A DNA stretch of 64,000 bases from Crossaster papposus (GCA_037893245.1 JBAIAA010000414.1:1340001-1404000); one strand, 5' to 3'; numbered from the stretch's first letter, positions 24,176 through 37,361 are shown. The notes: generated by a model not told the origin, from the sequence alone. Translations and numbers: made by a program.

Positions 24176-25321
24176 ACAGGGTCATCGCAGAATTAAACTT
24201 TGAAGAAACTACCGTTGTTTTTATAACCCTAACTCTCTTGGGTGTGTAGATAATCATTCGTATTGGAATTGATGGGTTCAGCACTGCCATCAATGATAAG
24301 CATTACATCGTTCGGTTTCCAATCAGATGCTCAAGGTAGCGTCAGAGTTAGAAAAAAAACTCACTGTAAAGCTTTTTCTATCACATCATTTATATTTCTA
24401 GACCTTGAATAGTTTTCGAGCGTCCAAAAAAACGTGGTTTTTTTTCTGACCATGCACGTGAAGTTGCTTTGTTTCTGTCTTTCTCCCCCCGAATCGATTC
24501 AAGGAGTTCTTTCTTTTGGGTGGCAAAACAACCTCGTACGACCTAGCAACAACAATGGCTGATTGACCCCTCGCCCACCCCATTCCGGCTATCGCACATT
24601 TGTCAATGTCCGTCTCAAACGCGCCGTACAGTTCAAGACGACAACAACGCCGCCCGGATATTAAACAAATAAAACGCGCTCGTTGAACCATAATGGCTAT
24701 TTGTGTGTCCCCACTCCCCCATTGTGCCATTTTTCTCCCCCAACCCACCTCCTCTATTAGGTCGTCCTTTCACGATCGATACGTTGGTGGGAAACCAATA
24801 CAAAATTAAAACTTGGCATAATATCTTTGTTGGCGTTTGCAATCATTTTTAAAAGGGGGGGGGGGGGGGCAAATTGACGGTACCAGTTTAGGTTTGGGTT
24901 GCGTGTTAACAACTTGTATACTCCTCGATTTACACTGGTTGAGTTCTATATTAATTGCGTTACCGATCTTTATACATCGCGCCATATATTTTTGGTTGTA
25001 CAGCAATAATTACATATGTGTTGATTATCTAACAGGCCAGAAAAAACTGTCTAGTTGGTACGTAATAGTATTCTCTAAAATTAGTCGTACACAGTCTCAA
25101 TAGTTGAAGCTTGAGCGATGATGTTTAAAAAGCTTGTCGTAATATTGTTCCCATTTTGTATTGCCCCTAGTGGGGCAGATAAGGAAATATTACGGGGAAT
25201 AGTGCCTTTGATGATGCAAGCATGGAATTAGGCACACAGTCAGAGTATGTCATGGGAAAGATTTGACCTTTTCAGAAATATAGATAGAATACGATTTGAA
25301 TGTTTGCATGGCGAAAAGGCA

Positions 25322-25460
25322 ATAAGATAAGTAGTTTTCGGTAACACCAAAGTAATACTATTTAGTGAGATATTACTCTATAGCGAGATGTGTGGTTCTT
25401 TTCAGAACCTCATATCTCACTAAAGAGTATCGTGGTGTTACCGCAAACTACTTATCTTAT
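25322..25460. mobile_element. MITE hairpin (ataagataagtag ends)
   Basis: ataagataagtagttttcgg with taacacca is mirrored by tggtgttaccgcaaactact with tatcttat. Pairing extends inward through agtgagatat, leaving a short loop. It is non-coding and sits centrally in a larger inverted arrangement. Confidence 0.7.
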
Positions 25461-26320
25461 ATGTGACATTTTCAAAATGGCTTTTTTTGCTTGTTATTGC
25501 TACCTATTAGGTCAAACCTGCGATGGACCTACAGCCAACTATCTTTCTCCAGACATACTGTGACTGTGTGAACAATTCCATACTTGTACCATCAAGTGGA
25601 GATTTTGCAATCTCCACTTTTTTATGTTGAAAATGTCTCATGCTATTTATTTTAAGCAAACATTTTGTGCTTCACAGCTCCATAAAATGAGCCCCAGATT
25701 AGGGATGGTCTCTTCAAATTGTAAACGCAGTTGTTCATGGAAAACACCTGTGCTTAAAGTTTTCTCATTGTCTTTAATACTGAAACAACAATTGTAAACA
25801 AAAAACGTTACCGCAGCAAACCCAGTTTTTATGTAAGATATTTATTAGTGTGAAAGCCACGATGTACTTTTTCAACATATTAAAATATAGGGCTGTTTTT
25901 GTTCGAATAATTTAGTATTCGGTTATTCGAAAGAGCAGGACCAAATATTCGAAACTCGATCGCCGATGCATATTTTCGTGAACCACATAACGACCGAGGA
26001 TCCCCTATTGTTTTTTTTTTATTCCTGTGCTGTAACCTAACCCCATTGCCTAGCGCTTGCCGGAACAATTGAGGACAAAGAAACCGTCCTACGAGGATCC
26101 TTTGTTCCCTTTGTTCTCTTTTGTGTTTCGATCCTCGATCGCAAAAGGAAACAAGAGCAGTTTTACAAAGGCCAGATGCAGCTGACTTCCTTGTTGGTCA
26201 AAAGTTGCATACAAAGCTGGTTACACTTCGGTCAGCGATGAATATTAATGGTTGTTGTGTTCTGCAGTATATTTACTACAGTACTCGTGCATAACTGTCA
26301 GGGGATTTTACCCAGCTTAA

Positions 26321-27910
26321 AGAGCACCTCTAAGTAAAAATCGTTTTCTCTGATTTTACATGTTGAAATAAATATGGAAAGATCCAAACCGAATGCAATA
26401 TCATTGGTCTTTATAGCCCGCCTAAAAATAGTTCAAAAGAACGTTTTTTCTGTTCATGCCAAGACGCGAATTCTTAAAAACGTAAAGGTCACGCTTTTGT
26501 TTTGATGCGTCATTGAGGGGAAAACAAAGAAATTGAGGAGAAACCCAAACATGCACACGCACACGCACGCACGCACACACGTTGCCCGGCCCTAGCTGCA
26601 CACAACTTGCCATTATTTGCGTGCACATGGAGGTCAGTTCACTCAAGAATACCAGCTAGGGAACAGTAAGAAAACAACTTTGTCTTGGTACTCACGAATT
26701 TATAATTCTCACCGAGGATTTGTAGGTACAAAAGTCTTCATTTCAGCACTTTGAATGAAAGTCGAACACGAGCTTTTACAAATCTAAGCGGGGTCAACGT
26801 GCGTATTTGCCCATGTCATCAGCGCATCATGTACCCACGTGCAAACCACATACAAATCGCATGCGTGTTGCTGCTTGCACCCATGCACGTACGGTTGTCG
26901 GCCTCACAGTCAACAAACATCGTTGGATACTTATGGCAGAATCGTACAATTCCTGGGAAGATTTGAGCGAGTATTCGGAAGAATTCAATGACGAAGATTC
27001 CCAAGGCAATGCACTGGACTCGGCAAGTAGACCTGGAGGTTTTTTCCCTCCAGGTCTATGGTCCGATCTCGACGATGTAACTCACTAACTGGTACATGGT
27101 AACGTGGAGACCACGAGGAGGCACCGATCGTTCGTGGTGGCGCAACCGCTTCGAACCCGCGAGGCCCCCGTTGACGACGTGGCGCGTGGTGTGGAAAATC
27201 TCGCTGAACAGAAAGGCAACCAGGATCGGTTTTTACACACAAACTGGTAATACATGTACATAATTTAGATGGATATACATTGTATCATGATGCCACTTTA
27301 ATAGTTCTCAGTGAATACAAGTATCATTGCAAAAGTGTTGGAAAAACATGAACCACTGCAGAGAAGCGACCACTCGGTCAACCTAAAAATCCGACCTCGT
27401 GTGCGGTTCACAAATCGGGCCCTCTCTCTTCGTGTCTGAAAAACATCCTCCATTGGAAACCTCAGAAAATTTACTTCAGGGTTTTTAAGACAATTCCTCA
27501 AACATTTACCTACCACACAGGACTTTAGCATTTCGAAAAAAATCAACCAAAATACGAACTAATTTTATAAATGTCGAGAAAAACATTGAGAAAAGAAGGC
27601 CGCAAGCAACACAATCGCACGCGGTACACGCACGGTGTGGCGGTGGCATGCTGGCCTCGTGATCGCACGGACTAGCTGAATAACACGATGACGTTTCGGG
27701 GTCATGTAATCTCATTTGCATACATTAAACATGGCTGTCGTTTTCTCAAAAATAGAGCCGGATCGTGTTGGGAACACCGAATTGAACTTTGTTTTTGTTG
27801 CACTAAAGTAAACCCCATAGAGTAAAATTATATACTAACGGTAAGATTGGTATATACTCTGTCATAAAATGAACCAAATACCAAAACCACAAATTTGTTA
27901 GAGGTGCTCT
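26321..27910. mobile_element. 1.6-kb TTAA-flanked element with perfect 13-bp terminal inverted repeats
   Basis: AGAGCACCTCTAA at 26321-26333 is exactly inverted at 27898-27910, and TTAA stands outside both ends (26317-26320 and 27911-27914). This is the target-site and terminus geometry of piggyBac-type elements. No transposase ORF remains. The interior holds a CA/CG microsatellite (about 26550-26581), a small acidic ORF and a hairpin at about 27032-27056. Confidence 0.7.
26933..27088 (+). CDS. Small acidic ORF of unknown function inside the TTAA element
   Basis: A 51-codon ORF begins MAESYNSWEDLSEYSEEF and is rich in Glu, Asp and Ser. It ends just after a perfect hairpin (cctggagg loop cctccagg) at about 27032-27056. 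It may be a first-exon fragment captured by the element or chance. No homologue is recognised. Confidence 0.2.
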   Translation: MAESYNSWEDLSEYSEEFNDEDSQGNALDSASRPGGFFPPGLWSDLDDVTH

Positions 27911-27974
27911 TTAAATGAATGGGACCAATAAATAGGTGTCAACAAAACGTTACTGCCGACCCAAAGAATGGCAT

Positions 27975-28436
27975 CTGACAGTTGGGGTTTATTTTTGTAC
28001 AAAAGCCGCAAATATGAAATTACATTCGACGACCAACAGACTAACAATAGCGATATATTGTCGGCAATCAATTCTCTCCAGAAAAAGATGGCTTCCGCGC
28101 GACCAATAAGAAGCAGAAACCGTTGGTGAATTCGACGCCTCTCAAGAGCGACGGCAACCGCGAACAATTTGAGAACTCTGAGAAGGTTAAAGACTTCACT
28201 GAATCGGCATTGGGTCTACGGAGGACGGCGACGACCCTTCTGCCGAGGGCAGCCTTACTGAAGCTTTGGATCTGGTAAAGAAATGACAAAAGCTCATCAA
28301 GTTGCCCGACAGATCCCCTCACGGCTGCTCTACTGTCAAGGAATATCTCGCCGACAATCTGATTGAAGACGAGAAACATCTTCGCAAAGCCGAAAAGTCA
28401 ACCGCCGCCAAGACAGAACAGTTTTGTTAATATGCA
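27975..28436 (+). pseudogene. Decayed coding remnant of a mobile-element-type protein
   Basis: Three consecutive protein-like segments in shifting frames are visible: an YKSRKYEITFDDQQ-type stretch, then LKSDGNREQFENSEKVKDF, then KLIKLPDRSPHGCSTVKEYL followed by IEDEKHLRKAEK. As I recall, the order SDGN-Q(Y/F)-N-E, then KLI..(A)DRS..GW.TV.EY, then DDEK.IR.AE recurs in uncharacterised invertebrate proteins that often accompany tyrosine-recombinase elements; this association is from memory and not checked. At least one frameshift and a stop break it. The TTAA element 26321-27910 ends immediately upstream. Confidence 0.45.
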
Positions 28437-28573
28437 ATTCGTTAAGTCATCAGGCTAATTTATCACCGGGTGAATCACACCAAGCTCGGCAATTTGACCC
28501 CCAGATTTTATTGTGCCAGCACACCCCGTAAATTTAAACGGAATTCTTCCCCTGGGATCTCGATTATTGCAAA

Positions 28574-28949
28574 TCGAGTATCACTTGATTAGTGCATGCA
28601 AATACCGAACTTGGCCCCAAGAGGAAACATTGTTTTCCGTTGGGACGCAATTTGTAAGACGTCAAGCTGTTATGTAGCTTTGCACTATCGGTCGATTCAG
28701 TACCGAATGACATACTGAATTGCGTTCCAACATTGTTTGGCAATCAAACAAGTCTGTTTATTCGAGTATCACTTGATTAGTGCATGCAAATACTGAACTT
28801 GGCCCCCAAGAGAAACTGTTGTTTTCCGTTAAGACGCAATTTGTAAGACGTTAGGCTGATTTGTAGCTTTGCCTTATCGGTCGATTGGGTACCGAATGAC
28901 ATACTGAATCGGGTTTACAAAATTATTTGGCAATCGAACAAGACTGTTT
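28574..28949 (+). repeat. Two-unit tandem repeat, 188-bp period
   Basis: tcgagtatcacttgattagt begins at 28574 and again at 28762. The two units differ by scattered substitutions. They are non-coding. 28950-29500 has no recognised gene. Confidence 0.8.
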
Positions 28950-29504
28950 AGTCGAAAATAGCCGAGTTTGACGGCCAATTTAAGTTTTTCACCCATCATT
29001 AATATCCCCGTTCTTTGGCGTTTCTCAAGAGCGAGTTCCAGTGCTCTACCATCCCAATAGTTCACCAAATCATTGTTGTCTTTTTTCCTTTCTTTCGGTT
29101 TATGAACTCTATTACTATTTCATAAAGGAGATATAGTAAAGAAATAAATTTTCTGACGTAGGAACGTAGAAAGTTTTCGTTACGCCCCAACGCTCGTAGC
29201 TTATAAAAGCAGGCATTGCATTCAATGCCTTTCTTCTCGGCCTGAGCATTCGAACCTCGCTTGCCCTCCCGAAAGACTTAAACCCATAAATAATAGCGGT
29301 GCCATATCATGCATACGTAGTGGCTCTACAGGTAAGTAGAGTGACCTAGACTCCCCCCACAGTAGTGTGGTAGGGGTCTAAATAACGGTATTAATAATAA
29401 TGATAACTAACCGAAGGGAACAGGGAGTGCACCCTCGATCTTTATTTACCCCTTTTCCTAGATTTGTTTTCACTTTTTCTAAAATCTCTGTCTAAAACCC
29501 TCTC

Positions 29505-30905
29505 CAAAAGACTGTTCGTTGCGTGATCACCTCTTTGACCAAGTCTCAATTTCTCATGATTTTTAGATTGTTTAATATTTACATGTACGTGTACTATCGG
29601 CTCTCGTTTGTACAGAGTGAAGTAAATAAAAATGTAAATGGATGCCGATAAAAAAAATATCAAAACAAATAGAAAACGGCGTTCGTTTTATATTTATGTT
29701 ATTTTTGCGTTTGCCGTCCAGATTGGGATAAGGCCCATCAGCTTTATACCCTGGTGCTTCAACGGGCTCGTGTTATTTTAAACATAAACGAGTCGGAATA
29801 CAATGCACCAAGATAAATGTTCCCAATGCCGCACATGTATCACGTCGATCGGGCTCCAAATTTCCCTTTTATTTTTTGGAAATAGCAGGTCATGTGCTAA
29901 TGCAAATTTACAGACTGCCTCATAATGTAAGTACTTCCTACCAAACAGGTAATTTCAGATGCCCAAATAAATGGCACAATGGTCAACACAAAAGAGGGGG
30001 GGGGGGGGGTCATCTGCCACATGTCGTGCTTCATAATGTGCATTTTTGTGCAGAATATCGACTTGACGCGCTACAAAATATTTTTATTTTTGTATTTTCT
30101 GAGAGGAATAGAAAATCTGTGAGCTAGTATTATGGCATCAAGTCCTTCTCCGTATGATTTTGAACCCACTTTCACATGTACCGTAGTACACATTATGTAT
30201 ACACTATGCCGTACACCAAAAGGGTTCACTTGCATTCCTTGCGCGTGCAGGGCCGCTATCGATCGGGCTTCGAGTACTTATGGTGCAGACACTACGTCAC
30301 AATATCTCGGATGTACCGATAAACCAGAAAAAAATGGCGGCTCGCATGACGGTAAGCGCAGTGCGAGGAAATCTCTGTTTTATATGATTTAATACCGAAA
30401 CCGATAAAAATGAAATAAAAATCAAGTCACAATGGCAATTGACACTCTTTAACATTATGCAATTATAAACTATGGGGGAGTTTCTCTTTAAGTTACTTTA
30501 AGTTACGGTCAATACCGTCACTAAAACTTTAGTTTGGCCACTAGTTTTAGGCTTTATTTTAGAGAAAATAATTCGTCTCCCGCCAAATTAGAAAGAAAAC
30601 AACCTGTGCCAGGAGTTGTCGCGACCAAAACATCTTCGCTCAATTCTCACTATTATTTGTTTATTTTAACTGGTGGTAACACAAAGTCAATCACATCAGT
30701 GCGACTTACTTTGGGTTTCGTTGGAGCAGGTCACAAATGCTAAATACAACACAAAATAATTCATACAAGGGCATCATAAATTGAAATGTTTTTGAAAAAT
30801 ATTTACACAGTGGAATTGGCGTCGGGGTAATGTAAATTCAATATTGTTGTATATTGTAAACATACGTCGGAAGGCCACGTCTACAATGTGGCATTATGTT
30901 CATGT
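29505..30905 (+). repeat. Mosaic of fragments from the FReD-1 far flank
   Basis: 29505-29625 matches about 620-740 (cgttgcgtgatcacctcttt) and 30715-30905 matches 789-1010 (gagcaggtcacaaatgctaa). Between them lies 29626-30714, with a G14 run near 29998 and an ORF of 86 codons at 30132-30392 that begins MASSPSPYDFEPTF. The latter is unrecognised and may be chance. Confidence 0.5.
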
Positions 30906-31774
30906 GATAATATAGGTTTTCCTCGCCAATTTCGCAAAATGTTCATTCACTTCTAAAAATCGGGCATTCGTTTTCGTCTGATTTTGTGAATCGCTCTGAA
31001 CACGCGTTTTATTTTCGCTACCAGAGTATTCGATTCCATTTTTGTTCAATTAATTACATGATTGTGCAGACGCTTTCGTTTATGTCCAGTCAAATTCGTT
31101 TACAAAACTTCTTTTTCGCTGTTAGAGGGCAATTTCAAACATTGACCATTCTATTTCACTTTTAGTTTAATGCCACTAGCATTAAATAGAAATTAGGAGT
31201 TTTGTTTTTTCATTTAGAGTTGGTCAAATTAGTTGTATCTGAAATCAATTTAAAACAAAATTCTAAGCTGCATCGGGCTTTATTGGTTGAAAACAAAGAT
31301 CACTGTAGTTGATTACTGATTAACATTAAATAAATATTGAAATACCCGTCTGTTTTCTTGTCTGTTCGATTTTGTTTCCATTATTTACCTACAATATCTA
31401 ACATGAAGCAAGTTGTATTCTATATACCTCTTTGCATTACATTTTGTCACCCACCCACTTCCCTTGAACGCCACCGCTGACTACATGTTGAGACAGTTAT
31501 AATTTAGCCATCAATCGGTTTTACAATCCCAACCGAAGACCTTCTAAACATTCACAAATTAAATTGTGATACTTTTCTATCAATGTTTTACAAGTTATTC
31601 ATCTTGCACCTGCAAAAGAAAAGAAAACAATTTTGAACTAGAGATATGTCTGTTCAAGGAACAGAGCATATGGCTTTTTCGCATTTTTTTTGTATTGTTC
31701 ATTACATTTATGATTTCATTTAATAAATTTCTTTATTTAATTTTTTCAAAACTGCAAATTTTAAATTATTAATT

Positions 31775-32925
31775 GGATTATATCTCTCGCGGTTAATTTT
31801 TAGAAATGTTTAAAGGTCTTTTAATTGTAATTTCCGGTCTAGTGACGTCATATTATTTTGTTTTTATCCGCCAACTTGTTCCTAACAAGATGCTGATTAT
31901 AAATACCAATTATAAAGCGATTTGAGCAAACTGATCGCCACGAAAATGAACTGATTATTCATTTTAAACATTTTTCAACCTGCCACTAGAGGGCGTTATA
32001 ACAATTTATGACGTCACCGGTAACTTTGTTTGTAGAGTGCAGGCTACCTAGAGACTATCATCGTTGAAATTAAATTCATATCATTTTCAACTTTCAAATT
32101 ATAAGGCACTTCCGGTTTGGACCGGAAGGAAGGGTCAAGTCATTTTGCATGTAATACGAATATGAAGACCCTGGATTATTCTATCAATTCCCGTTAAAAT
32201 CTAAATCAGATCTGTTACATTTGATTTGATATTGATTTTCAAAGATTAAATCTACAGATCATTAGTTGCTTGCAATCTGATACTTGATGACGTCATCGTG
32301 ACGTCATTAACATACAGCTCGAGAGCTGTCTGAACTTGTCTATTTAAAGCAAAAAAAAGAATTATATCTATCGCGTTAATTTTTCAGCAATTATTTAAGG
32401 TTTAAAGGTCTTTTCATTGTAACTTTCGGTCTAGTGACGTCATATTTTTTTGTCTTCGCCAACTTGTTCCTAACAAGATGTTGATTATATAAACCAGTTA
32501 TACAGTGATTTGAGCAAACTTCGCAAAACAAATCAACTGGTTATTCATTGTTAACAGTTTTCAAACTGCCGCTAGAGGGCGCTGTAACATGTTATGGCGT
32601 TACCGGTATTTTTGTGTGAAAAGCACTACTAGCCAGAGACTAACATCGTTGAAACTATAAGTTCACATTATGGTCCACTTTTAAATTATAAGCCACTTCC
32701 GGTTTCGACCGGAAAGAAGGGTCACGGGATTTCACGCACACGAGATAAATGGAAGATCATGGATTTAATATTATATCAATTCCCACAAACTTCAAGTTCC
32801 GATCATACGCGGTTGATTTTTTTATTAATTTTCAAACATTAAATCTATTGCACGTTTAAGACGACGTCACGTGACCCATGGTGACGTCATCACGACGCCT
32901 GTCCGCAAGGCACGAGTGCACTATA
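31775..32925 (+). repeat. Tandem pair of a 0.57-kb repeat rich in TGACGTCA and CTAGAGGGCGC motifs
   Basis: Unit 1 starts near 31775 and unit 2 near 32359; a third unit is at 35895-36590. Each contains cggtct-gtgacgtcatatt near its start, a cactagagggcg or cgctagagggcg block in the middle, acttccggttt-gaccggaa, and paired tgacgtcat motifs at the end. No protein is encoded. Confidence 0.8.
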
Positions 32926-33018
32926 GAGTATTTACGGAGGTTAAGTTTGATGGGAATACCAATTTGTTTTCTGTTAAAAGTACTTGTGCAAACGTTCGCG
33001 TACATCTATTATATGGTA

Positions 33019-33785
33019 CAGTCAGTCCGCAGCGCACTGAAAAGCCGTTTCTTTTATGTGCGATTTATGCATGGCACTTTGTGCGTGACCTCGTTTTTGA
33101 ATACTTAATGAGCTGGCGACAACGCCTGGAATTTGGTCCGAAACATCCGTTTTATTCACTGGCTGTCAATATTATGTATATTTTCTTTTGGATAAGGAAA
33201 CATTTTGTTATATTATCAAATCAGATTGGAATTTATATGACATTTAGAGGGTAAAATTTATAACGTAAAAAAAGCTCCCGAACCAACAAATTGACCTTTA
33301 AAAAAAGACGAATTTTGTCCATCTTCTGGCAGCGGCCACAACCCAATTTCACACTGATGTTAAAGATAATTTCATATTCTATCACAAAACTGTAGTTTTG
33401 GGGTTGATTTTAACTTAGTCCAGTCAGGGCGCAGAAAATTATAACGTTCTCAATAAATTAACAAACGGAACATCCCGCCACGACAGTCCATAGTCTTCCT
33501 GCGCCCTCATTGGTCGAAAATGACTTCATTGAAAAAGGCTTCGTGGTAACGTGTAGTTCATGCACATTTCAATACGCAGTTGTTTTTTGTGTATTTTTTT
33601 AATTGTAAGCTCGAGCGAAAAGGATTTATCTGCTATTCAGGTTTTTTTTCTTTTTAACAGTGGACTGATTAAAAAATAATAATATTGCCTGCATAATACA
33701 ATGTATACAGCCAAATAAACAAAAAACAAGCGACAAATGAAGTCGTTGTTTAAAATGTATTGACAACAATAACATTGAGAAATAC
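33019..33785 (+). repeat. Three-copy repeat, copy B (diverged)
   Basis: It starts acagtcagtccgcagcgcac and follows copies A and C through tttagagggt and the agtccagtcagggcgcag motif. It is not embedded in the large segmental duplicate, so this unit has moved independently. 33786-34540 is AT-rich with no recognised gene. Confidence 0.7.
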
Positions 33786-34541
33786 AAATGTTTACAACAA
33801 TTTATATCAGTTTCTGTATTGTGAGGTTGGTTTATAAAGGAAACTGCACTTTTTATCTGAAACTTGAATTTTATCGCTTACATTAACATACCCTGTTGAT
33901 GTTATATGGCTTGAATAAAATTGTTCAATTAAACCCTGAAATTGTTAAAACTTATTCATCTTTGGCATAATGTTCAATGTGCAAACCATTGAGATTTATT
34001 ATAAAAGTAAATAAAGCTTGTTTTATCTTTGCTTGATGTTTTTGGCATAGTTTCTTTGGCATTAAATTATTGTAAATATTAAATTACAATGTATGCCCGC
34101 TTCTAACATTGCAAAAACAAAATATTTTAAATAAGACATAAATTTTGCTAATATAAGTGTTAATGCACATAAATTATATCACTGATAATAGAAATAATAC
34201 AATCTGCATTAATAAAGTTATATGCCGTTTGTGTCAAATTTACATTGTAGCTCAAAACTTTGTTGGCATAGTTTGGGGCATTATTCCTAGATGTTTTGAC
34301 AAACTCACCCGACTCGGCCAGACTCGGTTTTGATCTGTTTTAGCTGCATTGCGTTTGCACAACACTGACACAAAGTCATGTATATTATTTAAAACACTAA
34401 AATACACAACCTTTAAATATACATGTACAAAGCACGTGCCGATATCCACCAGTACATTTAAATCTTCAACTATTTTCAACACTTCTTTGGAAACCCAACT
34501 CTAGATCATTTGTCTCAACATGAATCATTACAAATACAATG

Positions 34542-34806
34542 TCAGGCCATGGAGGAATAAGAGCAGATGTCATGCTGATGAAGCAGATACTTTCTAAGGT
34601 CAGAAAATGTAGTACCGCGATGAGTCACTACCTGCAAATCAACCAACTTTAGTAGTGATGTTCTCTTTGAGATACTTTGTGAGAGAATATCCAAGGAGAA
34701 GAGTTGCCTTTGGCCTTCTGTAGAGGCTCCCGACATGCTGGCAATGGCTGCGATGGCTGCGGTGGGCATGGTGGTGGGCATGGCCATGGTGGTGGACGAG
34801 TGCTAC
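34542..34806 (-). other. Candidate exon of unknown function
   Basis: On the minus strand an acceptor-like tttcttatactag precedes an ATG in good context (accaccatggcc), then an 81-codon ORF with an Ala/Met/Pro-rich start. A donor-like ttgcag/gtagtg lies inside. An upstream ATGGCGTG/gtaagt near 35377 could be a first exon, but joining it to this segment meets an early stop in either acceptor choice. I do not recognise the product. I see nothing else in 34807-35214. Confidence 0.2.
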
Positions 34807-35894
34807 CTAGTATAAGAAACATATTGGAAGACAGAAATAGGAAATATGAAGTTTAGCACAATAATAGTAGTAACTAAATTTATTATTATTAAACAATTTG
34901 TTATAATTTTGAACAAAAACATAGGCCTTTTTATACATGAAAGAAACCTAACTTGATCATATAAATAAGGCTACTGTGCAATCACCATCGCATCTAGTGC
35001 ATATCCAGCACATGTACACATGTGCTTGTGTGCATAATGAAATACACGTTCTGCGTATGTCAAGCCGAAAGACATGGCCGAAAAAGTTGAAATCGCGCGC
35101 ACAAAAATCGTCGCAAAATACATGAACAAAATGTCGCCACAGGCTAAATTGTATATCAAACGAAATATCATTGCTTCTTTTATCAATGTGTAGTGATCAT
35201 TTTTGGTAATATTTGTTAGTCCAGTCAGGGCGCAGAAACTAAACACACGACAAAAACATTTCTTGAAATTATACTCTAACTTCGAGTGAACAAAATTCTG
35301 CCAAAAACACACTGAATCTCGTCATATTTTATATCATTCGATTCAGAAAATCGTTCGCTTTCCACTTACCACGCCATCTTGGAAAATCACTGCTTCGTTT
35401 GCAACGTGTAGCTCGTGAAAACAAAGCGGTCGAACTCCTGCAATTACTCGCGTAAATCTCGTGGCCGATTTGCGACGCCGGCCCTGCAAATAAAGTTCGG
35501 GATATGACCTTATTAACGCGTGCGCTGCGGACTGACTGTGGTACGTGTATAATTCACGCGTAGTTCTGCGTTGCCAAAGGCACGTTTACCTACCTGCCAT
35601 AAGCGGCGCCCTTCCTCGTGGCCTATGTTGATGACTCTCGTGTTTCACATGTCACCGTACAAATGGATACCAGTGTCCCGCCTTCCCTTCTCTATTGTAC
35701 AATGTATGGAGCGTACTGACATCGTACGTGCAAGTACGCTTAATACAATGTACACGTATACTGGGGCCTTGCAATCAAGGACAAAAAACATGAAATTTCA
35801 AGGGTGTCTCAGGGTATGTCCAAGTTCGCCTTTTGCTACAAAACACAGGGAAGTCTGAGAAGTACTTTTACATTAACCTTTAGAGCAAAAAACA

Positions 35895-36590
35895 AGATTA
35901 TATCTGTCTGGGTTAATTTTTTAGGAATTTTTTAAGAAAAAGAGGTAATTTCATTATAACTTCCGGTCTGGTGACGTCATATTTTTTTTTTTCCGTCAAC
36001 CTGTTCCTATCATGAAGCTGATTATATACATCAGTTATAAAGTGATTTGAACAAACTTCGCCACACACATCAACAGATTGTTCATTTCAAACATTTTTCA
36101 ACCTGCCGCTAGAGGGCGCTAAAACAATTGATGATGTCACCGATCACTTTTTTGTAGAGCGCAGCCTAGCTAGAGACTAACATCGTTGAAAGTAAGTTCA
36201 AATCATTTTCCACTTTTAAATTATAAGCCACTTCCGGTTTGGACCGGAAGGAAGGGTCACGTGATTTTACGCACACGAGATAAAATGAAGACCCTTAATT
36301 ATTCTATCGATTCCCACAAACATCTAGTTTCGGTCTTTCGCGGTTGATTTTGTATTGATTTTCAAAGATTAAATTATTAAAACTTTAAGATGACGTCACA
36401 TGTCACGTGGTGACGTCATGATGACATCCGAGTTTTAGGCACTAGCTCAGTATGAGTTCCGAGTATGTGCAAAGTTTCAATGACATTGAAGTCTGTTTAA
36501 TGACAAAAGTGACCGCCAGAATGAAACGTGTACAAAGTCTATGCGATTTATGGCACAAGAACAAGAAGAAGAAGAAGAAAAAATAAAACA
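35895..36590 (+). repeat. Third unit of the TGACGTCA-rich repeat
   Basis: Same order of motifs as 31775-32925, continuing into a gaagaagaagaag tail at about 36565. The tail resembles the 3' end of a retroposed element. A 13-bp-stem hairpin (gggtttttcgctt, loop tt) follows at 36608-36635. Confidence 0.65.
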
Positions 36591-36881
36591 AACAGAACGA
36601 AAAGAAAGGGTTTTTCGCTTTTAAGCGAAAAACCCAAAAACAACATTTTCTGTTCGTAATACAATAGTTTTTATACGTAAATACTACTACAACATAGGCC
36701 TACGTAAAACCACAAGGTTAGATAGAATACTCGTTGCGTGGTCGTCATCCACAGCCGTTCGACACAATGCGTTCAAGCACGCGTGACCGCTCTATTGTAT
36801 TGCTGTTTAGAATGGAACACGAATAGAACGGGGCCCGTGTGCTTACTGGAGAACAGGGGTAATTAAGAACAATAGAGGGGT

Positions 36882-37034
36882 TGCATTGACGTCACGCGCG
36901 CTACGCGTACGCGCTAATCACACGTACAACCATGCGGAGCGGTGAGGTCAAACAAAGTGTGTTTGACCTCACCGCTCCGCCTGGTTGTACGTGCGATTAG
37001 CGCGTACGCGTAGCGCGTGTGACATCACATGCAT
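36882..37034. repeat. GC-rich palindrome, arms about 72 bp
   Basis: The left arm (with cgcgctacgcgtacgcgcta and cggagcggtgaggtcaaac) is mirrored by the right arm with only a few mismatches and a 7-nt loop. It is far richer in CpG than its surroundings. It may be a MITE; as RNA or single-stranded DNA it would form a very stable hairpin. Confidence 0.8.
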
Positions 37035-37361
37035 TAACTTTATAGCGCCGTTGCTACCGATTTGACTCAGGCAGAACGGCAAAGATCTTTATGACGCCTC
37101 TCCACAATACTTAATTTACTACGTGTTTATGTTTAGTTTAGTCTTTAGGATAATTACAGCCTCACCACCACGGGTGCGTTCCTTCACTAATTGTGAAGGG
37201 CACGCGCCCTTAATAGGCACGCGCCCCTAATGGGCACGTGTCCAATATATTATATTATATACAACTGCTCATAAGGCCAACAATTTTTTTTTTTCTGCGA
37301 AGATAGGGTGTGACATGTTTACTGCATGACTCGAATTAAGATGTGTCGGGCGGCCATTTTG

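Noticed and set aside
35360-35400. ATGGCGTG/gtaagt first exon joined to 34806
   Set aside because: Both acceptor choices give early stops, and the region resembles part of a dispersed repeat (compare about 13680-13720).
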